This document shows, in pieces, positions 24,111 through 37,310 of a stretch of 64,000 bases of DNA (its first letter is position 1; each line of letters opens with the position of its first letter). A model generated the notes under the pieces. That model worked only from the letters and a program-made list of their open reading frames with translations, was not told where the DNA came from and searched no databases. Origin of the DNA: Sympetrum striolatum (lineage: Eukaryota > Arthropoda > Insecta > Odonata > Libellulidae); contig OX388346.1 of assembly GCA_947579665.1 (NCBI GenBank), forward strand, positions 89,344,615-89,408,614, written 5' to 3'. Position numbers and translations under genes: made by a program.

Positions 24111-24981
24111 GCACAGCAATTTTCACGATCGAATATACAACGAGGTTTAACGGGTTTAACGGATTCAAAATGCGCATGGTGTGGATTGGTATGGATCATT
24201 GTAGATACAAGTATTTTAATGTGGCTGAACTTCTCCATTCTTCGACATACGAGTTGTAAGCGTGCTGCTGAGAACGCAAATTTGGTGAGTAAAACTTGTA
24301 AACGTACTGATTGTAGACATTTACAAAAACATCCAATGTTAGCAGATTGTCCAATATTATATTTCGCTCGTTTTCTTCAGGTTCGCTTAGAGCCTTTTAT
24401 CTTCATCGTCATACATTTGTGGATGAAATTCACTCAGAATAAATAATAAGAGGAAGCTATTCAGTGAATTGACTAGAAGCGGTCGAAATAAATTATTAAA
24501 AGCTGATTTACAGCAGTGTTTGGAGACTGATGTTGAGTCGTTAGGGTACCCTATCTTTCTCAATGCTAGTGGGTCCAAAAATTGTGTGTTGGAAAATGAG
24601 GCGCACTCCATTCAAGACAGTGGGGGTGGATCAAAATCAAGAAAGAGAATAATTCTTCCTGTCTTCAGAGAGTGAAGTTGAAGTAAATGGCATTACTGTA
24701 AATGCTAAACATGCAAAGAAGAAATGCTGTGGAAATCTAAGGAGCAATGTAAGAACAGAGGAGAACAGGACCGAGTTGAGTGAGTGTATATCACTAGTTT
24801 GCTGCTATTAAAATAAGGGAGCTATTGATTGACAATTATGTGAGGTTTGATTTATCTCTTTCAGAACTGCAGGAAATATTAAGGACAATTCTCTTTGTGA
24901 AGAGAGCTGTTGTAGACATAGAACAGTGGCTAGATTCAATAGAAGAGAAAGCTACAATAGCAAAAGGTAACCCAGAACTAT

Positions 24982-25365
24982 GAGGTGGAAGAAAAATTTA
25001 TTGGATTGGAATTTCCACTGGGAACCCAAGAGGAGTTGGATACAGCAGAAGAAAAAATGAAAGATGTGGGATTTAGAAAGATGTTGGTAAGATTAATGTT
25101 CATAAAATAAAGCTAGATAAAATATTAATCAACTGGAAAAGTCTGATTAATGTGTACTTTATGAATTTAATTGCAAGTGTCTGAGTTGTCCTTCATTAGA
25201 GGGAACACTGCTAAGGACTTGATTGTACGTATTCTCCGGCATGTCATGGCAGACAACCTGTCTGCCAGTTATGGTTGGGTTGGGAATAAAAAGAAAAAAG
25301 TATTCTCTGAACTCAGCTTGAAGACTGCAGTTTTTGGTATGCATTGCTTTAAAATTCATAAGTAG
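24982..25365 (+). pseudogene. DUF4806-like C-terminal coding fragment
   Basis: Two pieces read as the C-terminal DUF4806 domain known from uncharacterised arthropod proteins that are often transposon-linked. The first is FIGLEFPLGTQEELDTAEE (about 24,990-25,050), followed by a GTAAG-type donor near 25,089. The second starts about 25,171 and contains RGNTAKDLIVRILRHVMAD, then YGWVGNKKKKVFSELSL. The gap between them could be an intron of about 80 bp, although the simple splice I tried does not keep frame. Upstream, 24,460-24,760 has Lys/Arg- and Glu-rich open stretches that may be earlier exons, with stops between them. The domain's function is unknown. The copy is probably decayed. Confidence 0.55.
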
Positions 25366-26710
25366 TAAAATAAATTCTATTCCTGGTACGGAATTTAAAA
25401 AAAAAAAACTTAAAATTTGAGATCTGTTTGTCTAGAAAGTGTCTAAAATTTTGAAGGGTTTAAAAATGTAGGGATTTGCGAAACAGAATTTAGGCATCCA
25501 TGGTGTGTGTGAAAATGTGTACATTTTCATAGTACTAAGAAAACATGCAGAAATTTATTAGAATTAAGTTAGATTGTATGTAATGTATAGATGAAATACT
25601 CCACATATTAATGACATTTCAGAAATCACTAATTTATGAAAACTATTGCAGTTATTTTCAGGGTGATCTTTATTTATTTGTATCAAACTATAGTTATTGT
25701 TCATAGAAGAATTGGCATTCTGTGTCCCATTGTCACAGCACTTCATTTGTTCTTCACAATGAGTTATACCATTGATATTATTTCAATTACTTCATTTTAG
25801 CTTGTCCTATTCCTAACATAAAGACTAATTAAATGGTAATTTGTATGTACATGCTGTCAATAGCATGTAATGGGATTTGTTCTCTTCTTATAGATGCTGT
25901 TCCGCATTCCAAGGGGGAATTCTCTTCTCTTCAAAATACTTGGAAAATTATGTGAAGGATTGGTTACTAGTGTATTACTGGACAACTTTTTTATCCAAAC
26001 ATGAGCAAAAGGTATGAGCAAAATGAGGTAGTGTATGAAGGAAATAATGCAAGAGCATGTATGAAATATTATTTAAATGTTATAAAAGTAAAATATTTGG
26101 GATAAAGTATACCAAAAAGCAAATAATTAAAAATGTCAATTAATAATTAGTGTGAAAAGCAGAAGGCTGAAACCTTGAAGGCCTTCTTTCTTCAAGTTGT
26201 GGCCTAATGCCATTGAGGCATGCTGATGAAATACATATTATAATTACCGTGGAACTAAGAGAGTTAACCTGTTGCAATGACTTTTATGTATAGCACTATT
26301 TCCATTATTCATGACGTAAGTCAGACAATATCTCACCTTCTCATAAAATATTATGGAACAAAAAACTTTTGGCGTGGAAATCCAAGTGATGGGAATAAAC
26401 ATCTTCAATCTTGCAAATAAATTCAAAATATACCTAGTTCATTTTAAAAAGGAAATGAAAAAAATTCTTGAGTTCTTGTATCTATATTTTTGTTTTCATT
26501 CATTTATATAATTCTAAATAGCCCTTTTCCGGTCTTTATGAAAATGTTTAAATTATATATAGCAAGTTACAAAATTGAATGCCGAAGAAGCAATCTTGAA
26601 ATATGCAAAATACACAAATGATTCACTCCAAAGGTTTCCTACATAACAACAATCAATAATAAACCAGTAAGGAAGGTATTTAACATTTTGCCACATTAAT
26701 CTAATGTCAG

Positions 26711-26956
26711 TTATTTAGCTCTTTTTACTGTGTCTACCTCAAAAGGAATTGCATAAGGGGCAAATAACTCTGTGACTGCTTTTTTTATAATATTTCCTTT
26801 TACTTCTATATTGTAGGGCCCAGGAAAATAACCAGTTGCAGTGAGTAAGCTTGGCTGTAAGGCAGACAACTTTGTAAAAATATCATACATTTGTAATAGA
26901 GGGAAAATAAATTTTTTTGAAATGTAAATTTGTTTTTTTTTATAATCAGCAGTCAC
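26711..26956 (-). CDS. Unidentified short ORF within the GGATATCC element
   Basis: An 81-codon minus-strand frame lies near the right end of the candidate element. It includes SALQPSLLTATGYFPGPYN and ends VDTVKRAK. I do not recognise it. Composition is protein-like rather than low-complexity, and the position near an element end would suit a terminal exon of a second gene, but there is no other support. Confidence 0.2.
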   Translation of the reverse strand: MTADYKKKQIYISKKFIFPLLQMYDIFTKLSALQPSLLTATGYFPGPYNIEVKGNIIKKAVTELFAPYAIPFEVDTVKRAK

Positions 26957-27111
26957 TAGTTAATGCATTCATTCGTCAATGGTTACTACTCCCATCAATT
27001 CATCTATAGGTGCCATTGGAACTCTTAAGTCCTTCTACCATGGTGATTAAAAACTTTCATTTTTGATCACCATGGCGAGTACCTGCGAAAGTTTTAATGA
27101 AACATCCTTCC

Positions 27112-27451
27112 CAGGGGCGGATCCAGGCACTAGACATCGAGGCACTTGCCTAGGGGCCTCCACCATCTGGGGGCCTCCACCACTTGAGAATTTTTTTTTA
27201 ATAATACGTATTTGTTCTCATGTATAAAAACACAAGCTAGAGTTTCCCCAGTATAGCAAAAAATGCGGCCGTAATTCAAATGTATATACTGAAAAATGAA
27301 AAAATGGCCGTAAAATCAAATGTATATACAGAACTTGTATGTAATTCCATGACCATTTATAATAAATAGGAAATGTTGGATTTCTCCGCCTTTAAGTGGG
27401 CCTCCACCAGTTATTTGCCTGTGGGCCCTCGCACCCCTTGATCCGCCCCTG
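27112..27451. mobile_element. hAT-type MITE with 8 bp target duplication
   Basis: The 340 bp element starts CAGGGGCGGATCCAGG and ends TGATCCGCCCCTG. It is flanked by perfect 8 bp direct repeats ATCCTTCC at 27,104-27,111 and 27,452-27,459. CAGGGGCGGATC ends and an 8 bp duplication are hAT hallmarks. The interior contains several 'gggcctccacca' words and no coding region. Confidence 0.92.
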
Positions 27452-28028
27452 ATCCTTCCACCTTGTAAATGTTGTATTTCATGTGAAGGAATCTTTTTGG
27501 TATATATTCTTGCAACAAAATGCATGAAATATCATTAATATCTGATACAGTCATTTAATGGATATCCTGCGGATATCGGATTTTGGGACATATGGATATC
27601 CTACGGACATCCGCGGGATATTGCCGGTTGCTCATCGGACATCCATGGGACATACGTAACGTCCGTCGGACATCTGTTGGATGTCAATGTGTTGTTTGGA
27701 TCGCTATTTGGAACTTGGTACCACAAAAAATTAATCACTACATTGTTTCAATGATTAAATAACAATAAATTTCATATAGAGAGCAATCCTAATGAACAAG
27801 TATGCTATTAAAAAGTGAAGTCTTAAAAAATTTTAGCTTTTCTTATTTGCATGGATATAAAAGACAACAATAGTGAATATGATCCGATTAATCTAAATGA
27901 TTGATCCAAAAAGCAATATAAATTTATCAGCTTAGTTAAGTTAAAAAAAGTTTTGAATTTGAATAATGTTTTGAAAGAGACTATAACAATAAACTCATTT
28001 CGCAAAGGCTGGCAAGGACATGTCTAAA

Positions 28029-28192
28029 GTTTTTGTAATGTTTTCGTTAGTAGGATTTTGCAGCAATATTAAATAAGAGAAGTTTTGTAATGATTTTGTT
28101 AGTAGGATTTGGTAGCAATATTAAATAAGAGAAGTTTTGTTTTTGTAATGATGTTGTTAGTAGGATTTTGCAGCAATATTAAATAAGAGAAG
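28029..28192 (+). repeat. 52-58 bp tandem repeat, three units
   Basis: Three units share GTTAGTAGGATTT(T)G(C/G)(A/T)AGCAATATT followed by AAATAAGAGAAG, at about 28,029, 28,083 and 28,135. Confidence 0.85.
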
Positions 28193-28199
28193 ATTTTTT

Positions 28200-30890
28200 A
28201 ACTAATAATTCTTGAAAATATTTCCATCACACTAGTCTCAATGTTCAAATAGAAATTTCAGAATATGAATCTAACTAATCAATAAAGAATGTATGAACTC
28301 ATCTATGGATATGCCAACAAAGTTTCAAAATTATTGAAATCTATCATTAAAAAAAGAATTAAATATCTGGTAAATACAAAACATTTCCTTCAACTGCTCT
28401 GTATATCTACTAAAAATAAATTAGCATGGCTGAAAAAGGGGATCTAATCAGAAACAATCAAAATTGACTGTATTTTTGGAGGCCTATAAATTGAATATGA
28501 ACTAAAAAAAACTGTAATTACTTTTAAAAAATTATTTCATCACGCGTGTCAGAAGTTGTCATTTTAAAATTAATCTCATTAAATAATCTTAAGTAAAATA
28601 AGTTTAGATGAAGAATTCAATTCAACTTGATTGAAAGAGGTAAACATGATGAAAAACATTGTTAATACTTGGAGAAATAGTATTGTCTAATACTTGGAGA
28701 AAAAAAATATTCATTGCAAAGTTAAACAAATTTTGCATTGAACCAGAACAAAAAAACATTGAAGATCTGCACCATTGTTGATATATTCAAATGAAAGAGG
28801 TTTTGATGTATTATTAGAGAAAAAAACCAAAATTGTCACACTCTATAAGAATAAATATTAAATTAAAGATTAACATTAAATGCCATAATAACTGAATCAA
28901 GAACTACTGTGTTTCCAAAACATCCCTCAAAAGATAATAGAAAATATCGAAAGCCATGAGACAAAATAACATATAACCTACCTAACAAGCTAATGATTTC
29001 AACAAGGAGCCACTAATTCATTCTTAAGTTCATCATCATTAACTGTGAATATCGAAATCTATTTTCAATGTTTAAGAATCAGAAAGAACAAACTTAATTA
29101 CAGAATAGGATCATCAAATCTTAACTTGAAAATCAAGAAGTTTATAAGAGATATTTATTAAGTGAGATAAAAATTAAAAAATATATTTACAATCATTCAA
29201 TGAGAAGTAGTTTATCTCAATTTAAGATACCCTGTATTTACAAATCTAATTCAATAGTAAGAATTTTAAGAAACAATCAAGATACAAAGCTTTCCTTGGG
29301 TACTATTTTAACGAATGAGAATTTAACTTAAATTATGTTATGTTCCACCTCATTTTCAAGCTTTTGGCTACAAAAACCTTTATTCTTCACTTTACTTAGC
29401 ATACAAGTACTCAAAATTTACAGATTGTAATCATTAAATTATTTAGCCAGCTATTTCAATAAAGATCCTGCAGTTATTATATTTTCGTATGTTTGCAAAG
29501 ACAACATCAGAAATATCAATGAACTGCAGCAATGAATGAAGAATGAAATCAAAGGGTAAACTGATTTTGTTTTTGGTATAAAATTAAAAAAAAACTATTG
29601 TTACAAGAGTCCCCTTTCTTTATTCACTTAACTGTAAGTTAAAGTGATGTCTATTAGTCAATGAAAAATGTTTAAAATAAAATCCTCCTAATGAATGAAT
29701 AACTATATGAACACCTGCAATAAGTTTTTAAAATGTATAGCTCTAGAGATGAAAGCATGTCCCACCGATAAACCGATGTCCCACGGACTGTGCTGTATGG
29801 GTCTAGAGATGAAAGCATTATCTTAATTTAGATGCTACTAAACCTGTTCCTTTGCCAAGTTTCTTAGCATCCCACATTGGCAACAATTTACTTTGGGTAC
29901 CATGAAATAATTAAAAAATTACTGATCATATTTAACAAGCACAAATACATTAATTTGTCTAACAGTTTTAGATATTTCCTTCCTTACTACAAAAATTCCT
30001 GAAAAATAAAATTGATTAGGCATCATGTAAGAGCACATCTCCAAGTGGTGATGTGAAAAGAGTTTAAAATGTTTACATTACTGAGTTTAAAATGTTTACA
30101 GGGCCTAAGTCACGAATTGAAATTCAATACTGAATGAAATATAGTCAGGCTGATGATATTATCTATGTTTACAGTTTGAAAAGTTACTGCAAGTTTGGAA
30201 AAATTATTAGCATTGGATAGCAGAAAAGAAACTAAGCAGTAGGGCAGTATGTAAATTAAGTAATGTAAGTATGTAATTGTAAATTGGGCAGATGACAGGA
30301 TATCAAACACCAATAAACTAAAGAAATGGCCTGAAACCTTGACTCAATGTATTAAAAACCAACTAGAGTTACACGAACATCAAATACTCTTATAGATGTT
30401 GTTTTACTAATAGAGAGAAAGTTAAATTTCAAGTGAAGCCTAAACCAGCGATATCAGACGATGCAATGATTGACCTAGGTCCATAGTCCAAATAAGTCTG
30501 CGAAACCAAATAAATCAATAGGGATATATAAAGAAATGAATGTGGACAAAATATGCGAGGAAATATAAGTTGTCTCACTGGCTGTAAGAAGAAGCACCAC
30601 AGTTACACATCGGAGAAATAAGTAAGAGCCTAGACCTTGGTTCAATGTAGAAGTCAAGCTTGACTAGCAAGATTTGAAGAATCGAGTTACTTATTATAAG
30701 GATTTCCAATTGAATAAAAAAGAAAGACTTGGTAATGAGGTGGTTACAGAGGAAGAGAAAGAAATATCAGGGCGGAAGATATGAAGCAGTACGTGTACTT
30801 AAAGTGGCATAAAAAGTTGATTCATGGTGTTAAAGTTGGTTCACAGACGATGTGCAAATCAATGGAAACACTTATTTCCAACAACAAAAC
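28200..30890. other. Gene-free AT-rich stretch
   Basis: I see no gene. One isolated transposon-end-like segment (29,757-29,802) is described separately. Confidence 0.5.
29757..29802 (-). repeat. Solo terminus of a CCCANACAGCACA-type element
   Basis: On the minus strand it starts CCCATACAGCACAGTCCGTG and holds two GTGGGACATS-type words, the same architecture as the ends at 22,917, 27,699, 61,210 and 61,764. No partner end was found nearby. Confidence 0.4.
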
Positions 30891-30894
30891 AATA

Positions 30895-30896
30895 AC

Positions 30897-30986
<90 letters not shown>
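30895..30986. repeat. (TA)n microsatellite
   Basis: An almost pure TA dinucleotide tract of about 90 bp, with two CATA interruptions near its left edge. Confidence 0.92.
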
Positions 30987-30989
<3 letters not shown>

Positions 30990-30991
<2 letters not shown>

Positions 30992-32130
30992 GAATGTGTA
31001 AACAGCTGTTCAATTACATACAAGAAAAAGGAATATTGTTCCATGAACTATTGGGATATGCTTTTTATCTAATACATCAATGACATTCCTACAGCTGTTA
31101 GGAATTGTAAACTATTTTTATTTGCTGAGGAAGTGTTAATACTTATGATAGGTAAATATTATATAGATGTAGTAGAAGCATTGAATTGTCAACAATGTAG
31201 CAAATTAGATGAGTGTAAATATTTAAGATTTTTATGGAGAGTAACAAATGATTGTTTAATATCTTCAGAACTCGGAATAACTTTCTATAGAATACGTAAT
31301 AAGCAATTAGATGCATTATCAAAAAGAATAATTAGAGCTGAAATAGATAAAATTGAATAGGAACACGGGAAGTTGCGGAGGAACCTTCTGAAATATATAA
31401 CAAAGAGCACTTCCTATAGGATTTAAAGATGAGACCAATTCACAAATAAATATGAGGATGAGATAAAACCCAATTTCTATACAAGAACATTTTCGTGGCT
31501 GAAGAAGATCCAAAGAATAGATCTGCTGGTAACGAAAAGTTTAACTGAATTGAAGGCGTCATAGAAAGAATCTTTTCAAACATTGAAAACAATGGCTTAG
31601 AGATGTGTTTCACAAAGAAAATAAAAAGCACCATCTTCTAAAGTTTTCAATAAGGAAACAATGACTTACAGTTGTATGTTGTTTGCCAGCATGCAGACTT
31701 TGTACTGCTAACCACTCACTTCACACAAAACACACAAGAATAAACTTCGCTTCAAGACACAATGAAGAAATTACGTTAAATCCCTAGTTAAATCAAACCA
31801 AAAGGAATTCACAGTTTTTGTTCACCGCAAATAATGGCTAAGATTCACAAAACAGGAGCTGAGGCACGATGGGCTGAAGTATGAGGAAGAAACCTTTTCT
31901 TTCTTAAACACTTCTCAATATCTTCACAGATGAATGACGCAACATGCAACTATCAGTGGCGTTCCTCTGACTCGTACATAAACTGTTAAAAAATAAAAGG
32001 AATTCTTCGTAAATAAAGTTGAAATACAGATGCATTAATTAAATATACTTTACCAAACCTCTATTTTTTATAGTTACTTTAACCAGGTTCGCTTAAACAA
32101 AACGAAATCCTATCTTACAACTCACTTTAA
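30990..32130. other. Gene-free stretch
   Basis: No gene or repeat boundary supported; short open frames without recognisable motifs. Confidence 0.45.
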
Positions 32131-32149
32131 AGAAAAAGCTTTCGGAACG

Positions 32150-34400
32150 GTGGGACTACGCGTGGTTAACATAGTTTTATTCCATTCGTTTTAGCGATTT
32201 ATAATTCAAATATTTCTCTTAATTGAGAATGATTCCTCCAAGAAGTACTACGCCATTCATTAGCATACTATTTATTTGCAGATATTAATTTATGACCATT
32301 AAGAAAATGATTTTTCATGCCTTGGTAGGATTTGGCCATTACACGAAGGAAATGTAAAGAGGGGGAAGGCGGGGTTCCGGTACACTTGTCCTCACGTCAC
32401 AGCGAAGCACGTATTCCATGAGGAAGCGGAGGACGGCTGAGGGCTCTCCCCTGCAACCCCTAACTCCCGAGGAATAAATGAGGGGAAGAGGTACCGGAAT
32501 CAAATAGAGAAACTTCGCCCAATTGGAATGCTCTTCGCGGTTGCGTTAGGTCACGGCAGTTTTCAGATAGGATGTTTCCATAACTGCGCAACGTCTTCTG
32601 ATTGATATTGACTTTGACCATTGATTAAAATAAAAGAATGTACTTTTTACAGGTTCAATATTCACAGGGATTTTAGAGGAATGATATAATTTGAGTAAAA
32701 TTGATGCATTTGAGTAACAGAGACTTTTTCTTACTCAGTGCAACGATACAATAATGAATGAATTTTTCCTAAATATCTGTCATCCGCGGCTCTAAATTGC
32801 GAATTCAATCATTCTACAAATATCTTATAAATACTATAAAATAAAGCTCCCATCTGACAAGGAATAAGGATGGAAAAGATTTATAAACCCCCAACGTGAG
32901 GTAAGTATTTGAAGGATTGTCATTACTTTACGTATCCTCCCCAAACGCAGAGAAGAGCCACGGAAGTTGAAGGATGGTTGGCCGGCTTCGCGGCGTTGCT
33001 AAATCTCCCGTCGAATTTATTTTTCATTCATGCTGCTTTTTTCGCAAACCTCAACGACGAAAGTCTTTTTGCCAACTACTGCATGGTTGTTATAAAGAAT
33101 TACAGGTTATTCTTTCTCGATACTGTATTTCGAATCCACTAACTCAGACTGTGAGGGAGTTGGATTATATAACGCGGAAGAATACTTTTCGGTGTGATCA
33201 TATAATTCTTATATTCCCAATGCCATTTCTATCACTTCTTCGTAATTTACCTCTCGCTTTATGTCTTCTACCTTTGCACTTGTCTTTTCCTCTGTCTTTT
33301 CCCTTTCTTTCTACTCTCAATTACTTTCTTTAGCACTGCCTCTCCTCTCAATATTTGATCCACCCACATGATATTGAATCGCAGTCAATCAGCTAAATTC
33401 AAATAGTATAACGAATACGCCTAGAAATGAAGAGAAAATCACCTTAGTTATTTGACCTTTTAATGTATACCTCCACGTCTTTTGAGGGTAGAGGAACTCA
33501 GTTTTGGAAATGGCTTTAAAAAAGAGCATTTTCCTCCAGGAAAGTGGAGCTAAGTGGAGTTTGAGGGGGCGAGGCTGCGCGAGGTAGCGGTGGGCTTGGG
33601 AATAAACACATAAGTCTTCACCTTCGGGAACATCGAATAACTAGGAAAAAAGGTAGTTAAATGCGAATTCTTCGTACATAAATCGGAATTGAAGTGATGA
33701 GGAATTAAAGGTTTATTGTGATTGCCTTCAGGAAATGGCAAGCTCTTAGGGTTCGAATATGAACTGATAGGAATGATGAAATCCATGGAATTTTAAAGTT
33801 AGACGGTTTGTTTAGTAAACTGAGCTGAGACAGGTGGAAATTAAAGGGAATTTATGTTTTGGCAACTTTTATCAGAATAATATACTATTTATTCCTTCGG
33901 TACCACCTACTTGTATCTCAAATAAAATTTATCACTGAAACTTCATCCCTTGCGATGCATTATCAAACATTCGCACTCCGTTCATGTATGCGTATAGAGG
34001 ATTATAAAAAGTTTCGTAAGGAGCTCTTAAAGAGCAGGCGATTATCTCAATTCTTACTTTACCCCACCTTATACTGGAACTGAATATCCTAAGAGGAAAT
34101 ATTGGTGGAGCATTAAGACGAGGTTAATACAGCGGGAGCCAGTTTACCGCGGAAGACGAAAGGTTGGGAAGGAATGCTCTAAGCCAGTCTTAACGACCGG
34201 TGGAGTGCCTAACAATATAGTAAGTCAAATTCGAATTGTTCCTACATAAATCAGAATTGAAAGGGGTGACTGATGAAGAATTAAACGCTTCTCTTGACTT
34301 CCTGTCAGGAGAATGAAACTCAGTTACACTCAGTAAATTCTACGTAGTTTCTACTCGTGAACGAATAAGGTTTTTATAATGACTCAGGATTATTATCCAA
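32150..34400. repeat. Old large duplication, copy A
   Basis: Segments match copy B in order and orientation: 32,150-32,400 with 37,790-38,060 (shared 'attcgttttaac/gcgattta', 'ggatttggcc/gatttggctg', 'ggaaggcg/ggagggcg'), 33,455-33,600 with 38,190-38,300 (shared 'tttggaaatgg', 'gcgcgag', 'gcttggg'), and 34,240-34,390 with 38,390-38,515 ('aattctacgt', 'gaagaatta'). Divergence is high. Confidence 0.5.
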
Positions 34401-34559
34401 ATTCATCTTCATTGTATGGGTGAAAAACTATGAAACATGCTGCAGAATGAAATAAAATCCTTAATTACTAATCATTGACTTCTGAAAGTTCACCGGGTAT
34501 GAAAATGAACACGAAGAAACGATAACAATAAAAAACATTTGAAACTTAATCGGCCGGAG

Positions 34560-37310
34560 TGAATTGAATCAGATTATTTTCTGGCTAACAGACGATATTA
34601 ATGACTACGAAGTATTTCCTAAAGATTTTAAGATTTATCGAAAGGACCGTCAGGATAAAGTGGGTGGAGGAGTATTTATAGCGGTTAAAAGTTCTTTACG
34701 GAGTAATTCACATACGTATCCCAACAGTTGCATCGAGAGCGTATGGTGTACCATTAGTCAGCCAAATAAACCCAATCTACATGTATGTGCTTTTTACTGG
34801 CCTCCCAACTCTTCGCGTCATGTTTTGCGTAACCTAAACGATGAAATAAATTTTTACTCGCGTAAAAACAACAATAGCATAATGATAATTGGAGGAGATT
34901 TTAATCTTACAGACATCGATTGGCAAAAGCACGTAGTCAAGAAAAGAGCTCGGGACAATGACTCCTGTAGGACCCTGTTAAATCTAATACAAAAAAATTC
35001 ATTACACCAGATAGTCAAAGAGTCTACCAGGGAAATAAGCATTTTAGATCTTTTTCTTACGAATACCCCCGAACGAGTATCTAACACATCTGTTTGCGAT
35101 GGAATATCCGATCACAAAGCCATAATTATAGATTTCGACCTTAACTTGGTAAGGCACAGAAAACCTAAGCGCAGAGTTTATCTTTACCCGAGAGCCGATT
35201 TCGAAGGATATCGTAGTAAACTCATGTGCGATTTTCCGAAGTATGAAACGCGCGCGATATATTTAAATAACGAGGATACGTGGAACCTCTTTGTAAGAAC
35301 AATGCGTGACCTAATGGATACATTTGTACCCTCGAAACTTTCAAATCAAATTAATGAACCTAGATGGTATAATAAGGAGACTAGGAGAGCACTAAAGAAA
35401 CAGAGGCGTTTGCATTCCAAATTAAAAGCCGCTGCGAGGCAACCGAACAGTATCAACACAGATCAAGTAAAGAGCGAACATAAGGAAGCAAAGTCGGAAA
35501 CTAAACGAATTATGCGAGATGCCCTCCGTCAATATAAAAAGAAGATTTTATGCGAACACTTGGAAGAGAACCCAAAAGCGTTTTGGTCGTACCTTCGTGA
35601 GGTCCAAGGTAAAGAGCAAACTGTTGGTTCATTAAAGGATACTAGCGGTAATATAGTAAACGATGCTAAAGGCAAATCTAATATCTTGAATAATTTTTTT
35701 CGAAGCGTTTTCACGTCTGACGATGCATCAAATACTCTCCCGAATGTTGATAAACCTGAATCGATGTCGAAAATCACCTTCAGAGAAGACGGCATCATTA
35801 AACTATTGCAACAGATTAAACCGAATAAAGCTCCGGGTCCTGAAGACATACCGGCTCGAGTGTTCAAGGAAGTTGCGGAGAGCGTAGCACCTTTTCTTAA
35901 AGTTATATTTGACAAGAGTATGAGCGAAGGAAAGGTTCCGAAGGATTGGAAAATTGCGAATGTCACGCCAATATTTAAAGCGGCTCTAACGACGATCTAG
36001 CTAATTACAGGCTAATCTCTAACATCACTGAGCGGTAAAATTATGGAACATATAATAGCTAATGGGTTTCTCTTTAATGGGTTTTCTTGAAACGTCCAAT
36101 TTCATAATTAGGAATCAACATGGTTTTCGTAAGACTCGTTCTTGCGAGTCTCAGCTGGCTTTATTAGTACACGATGTTCTAAACTCTGCTGAAAAAAATA
36201 AGCAAGTCGATGCGATATTTCTAGATTTTCGGAAGGCTTTCGATAAGGTACCTCATCATAAATTGCTGTACAAATTAGAAGTTGCGGGTATCAATGCAGA
36301 AGTTATTAACTGGATAAAAGACTTTCTCACCGATAGGGAGCAACGAGTAGTACTCGATGGTATTAGTTCCAACTTGGTTAAGGTGACCTCGGGCGTCCCT
36401 CAGGGCAGTGTAATTGGACCATTGTTATTTTTAGTATACATCAACGATCTCAGCAATCACATTGAAAGCAATGTTAGGATATTCGCAGACGACACAGTCA
36501 TTTACAGGGAAATAGATAGTTCAGAGGATAGATTAACCCTTTCGAATGACTTAGATAGAATTATGAACTGGTGCGATGATTGGCAATTAGAGCTTAATGT
36601 AGAAAAGTGATCGGTAGTTAACTTCTTCGAAAGAAAATCTATAATAAATGATTATTCTTATAGCCTCCGAGGGGTAAACCTAATGACAGTGGAATCGGTA
36701 AAGTATCTTGGAGTAACTCTCACGAATAATCTATCATGGAGTACCCACATCCGAAATATATGTGGAAAAGCACTTAAGAAACTCGGCTTCGTCAAAAGAA
36801 TAGTCGGTAGGAGCGAAGAAAAAGTTTGCGAGCGATGTTACTTAGCGTTAGTTAGGCCTCACCTTGAGTATGCATGTAGTGAATGGGACCCCGCCGAGAA
36901 ATGTTATATTCGGGATTTAGAAATAGTACAACGAAAGGCGATACGATTTGTAAAGAATTGCTACGATAAAACAGCGAGTGTCACTCAGATGCTACAGGAA
37001 GCGGGGTGGGAATCATTAGAAGATAGAAGAAAAATTCAAAGGATAAATTTATTAAATAAGTTCAGAGAAATTACGTTTTCAGATGATGTAACCGATATAA
37101 TGCGACCCCCCTGTTATATGGGCCGTTCTGATACTGCCAGAAAGATTAGGGAAATAGATGCTAGAACGAATCGTTTTAAAAATTCATTTTTTCCGCGAAG
37201 TATACGCGAAAGCAACCGTTTAGGATAATAGAGTCAAGGTGCTTGCACCCCCTGCCACAAGCCGAAAGGCGGCTTGCAGGGTTCTTACATAGACATAGAC
37301 ATTATTTCAT
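34560..37310 (+). mobile_element. CR1/L2-like LINE, 5'-truncated
   Basis: Endonuclease and reverse transcriptase regions are followed by a 3' hairpin (GCCACAAGCCGAAAGGCGGCTTGC, with arms AAGCCG and CGGCTT) and a short (ACATAG)n tail, a 3' end typical of CR1-clade LINEs. It begins inside the endonuclease domain, the usual result of incomplete reverse transcription. Confidence 0.8.
34564..37228 (+). pseudogene. LINE ORF2: AP endonuclease and reverse transcriptase, broken
   Basis: The first open block (34,564-36,000) covers most of the AP-like endonuclease: VGGGVFIAVK, IIGGDFNLTDIDW, LDLFLTN and the terminal SDHKAI box. It then covers the linker and RT start (KPNKAPGPEDIP, DWKIANVTPIFK). A frameshift region at 35,990-36,060 separates it from 36,062-36,610 with NQHGFRKTRSC, FLDFRKAFDKVPHHKL, GVPQGSVIGPLLF and the catalytic IFADDTV. 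A single TGA at 36,608 breaks the frame. The C-terminal domain runs from 36,683 to 37,228 and ends FFPRSIRESNRL, the usual CR1-type ending. The N-terminal part of the endonuclease and any ORF1 are missing. Confidence 0.85.

Larger units (their letters stand above)
22917..27699. mobile_element. Candidate DNA transposon with GGATATCC-rich inverted ends
   Basis: The left end starts CCCAGACAACACCGGATATCC-like sequence. The right end, reverse complemented, starts TCCAAACAACACATTGACATC. Both ends carry clusters of a short palindromic motif, GGATATCC and variants GGACATCC (about 22,930-23,025 and 27,560-27,680). Inside are a DUF4806-like coding fragment and a nested hAT MITE. I cannot define a target duplication with confidence (ATTGC against ATCGC at the edges is only approximate) and see no recognisable transposase. 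Confidence 0.5.

Noticed and set aside
30781..31044. Tyr/Ile-repeat open frames on both strands
   Set aside because: They are translations of the (TA)n microsatellite.
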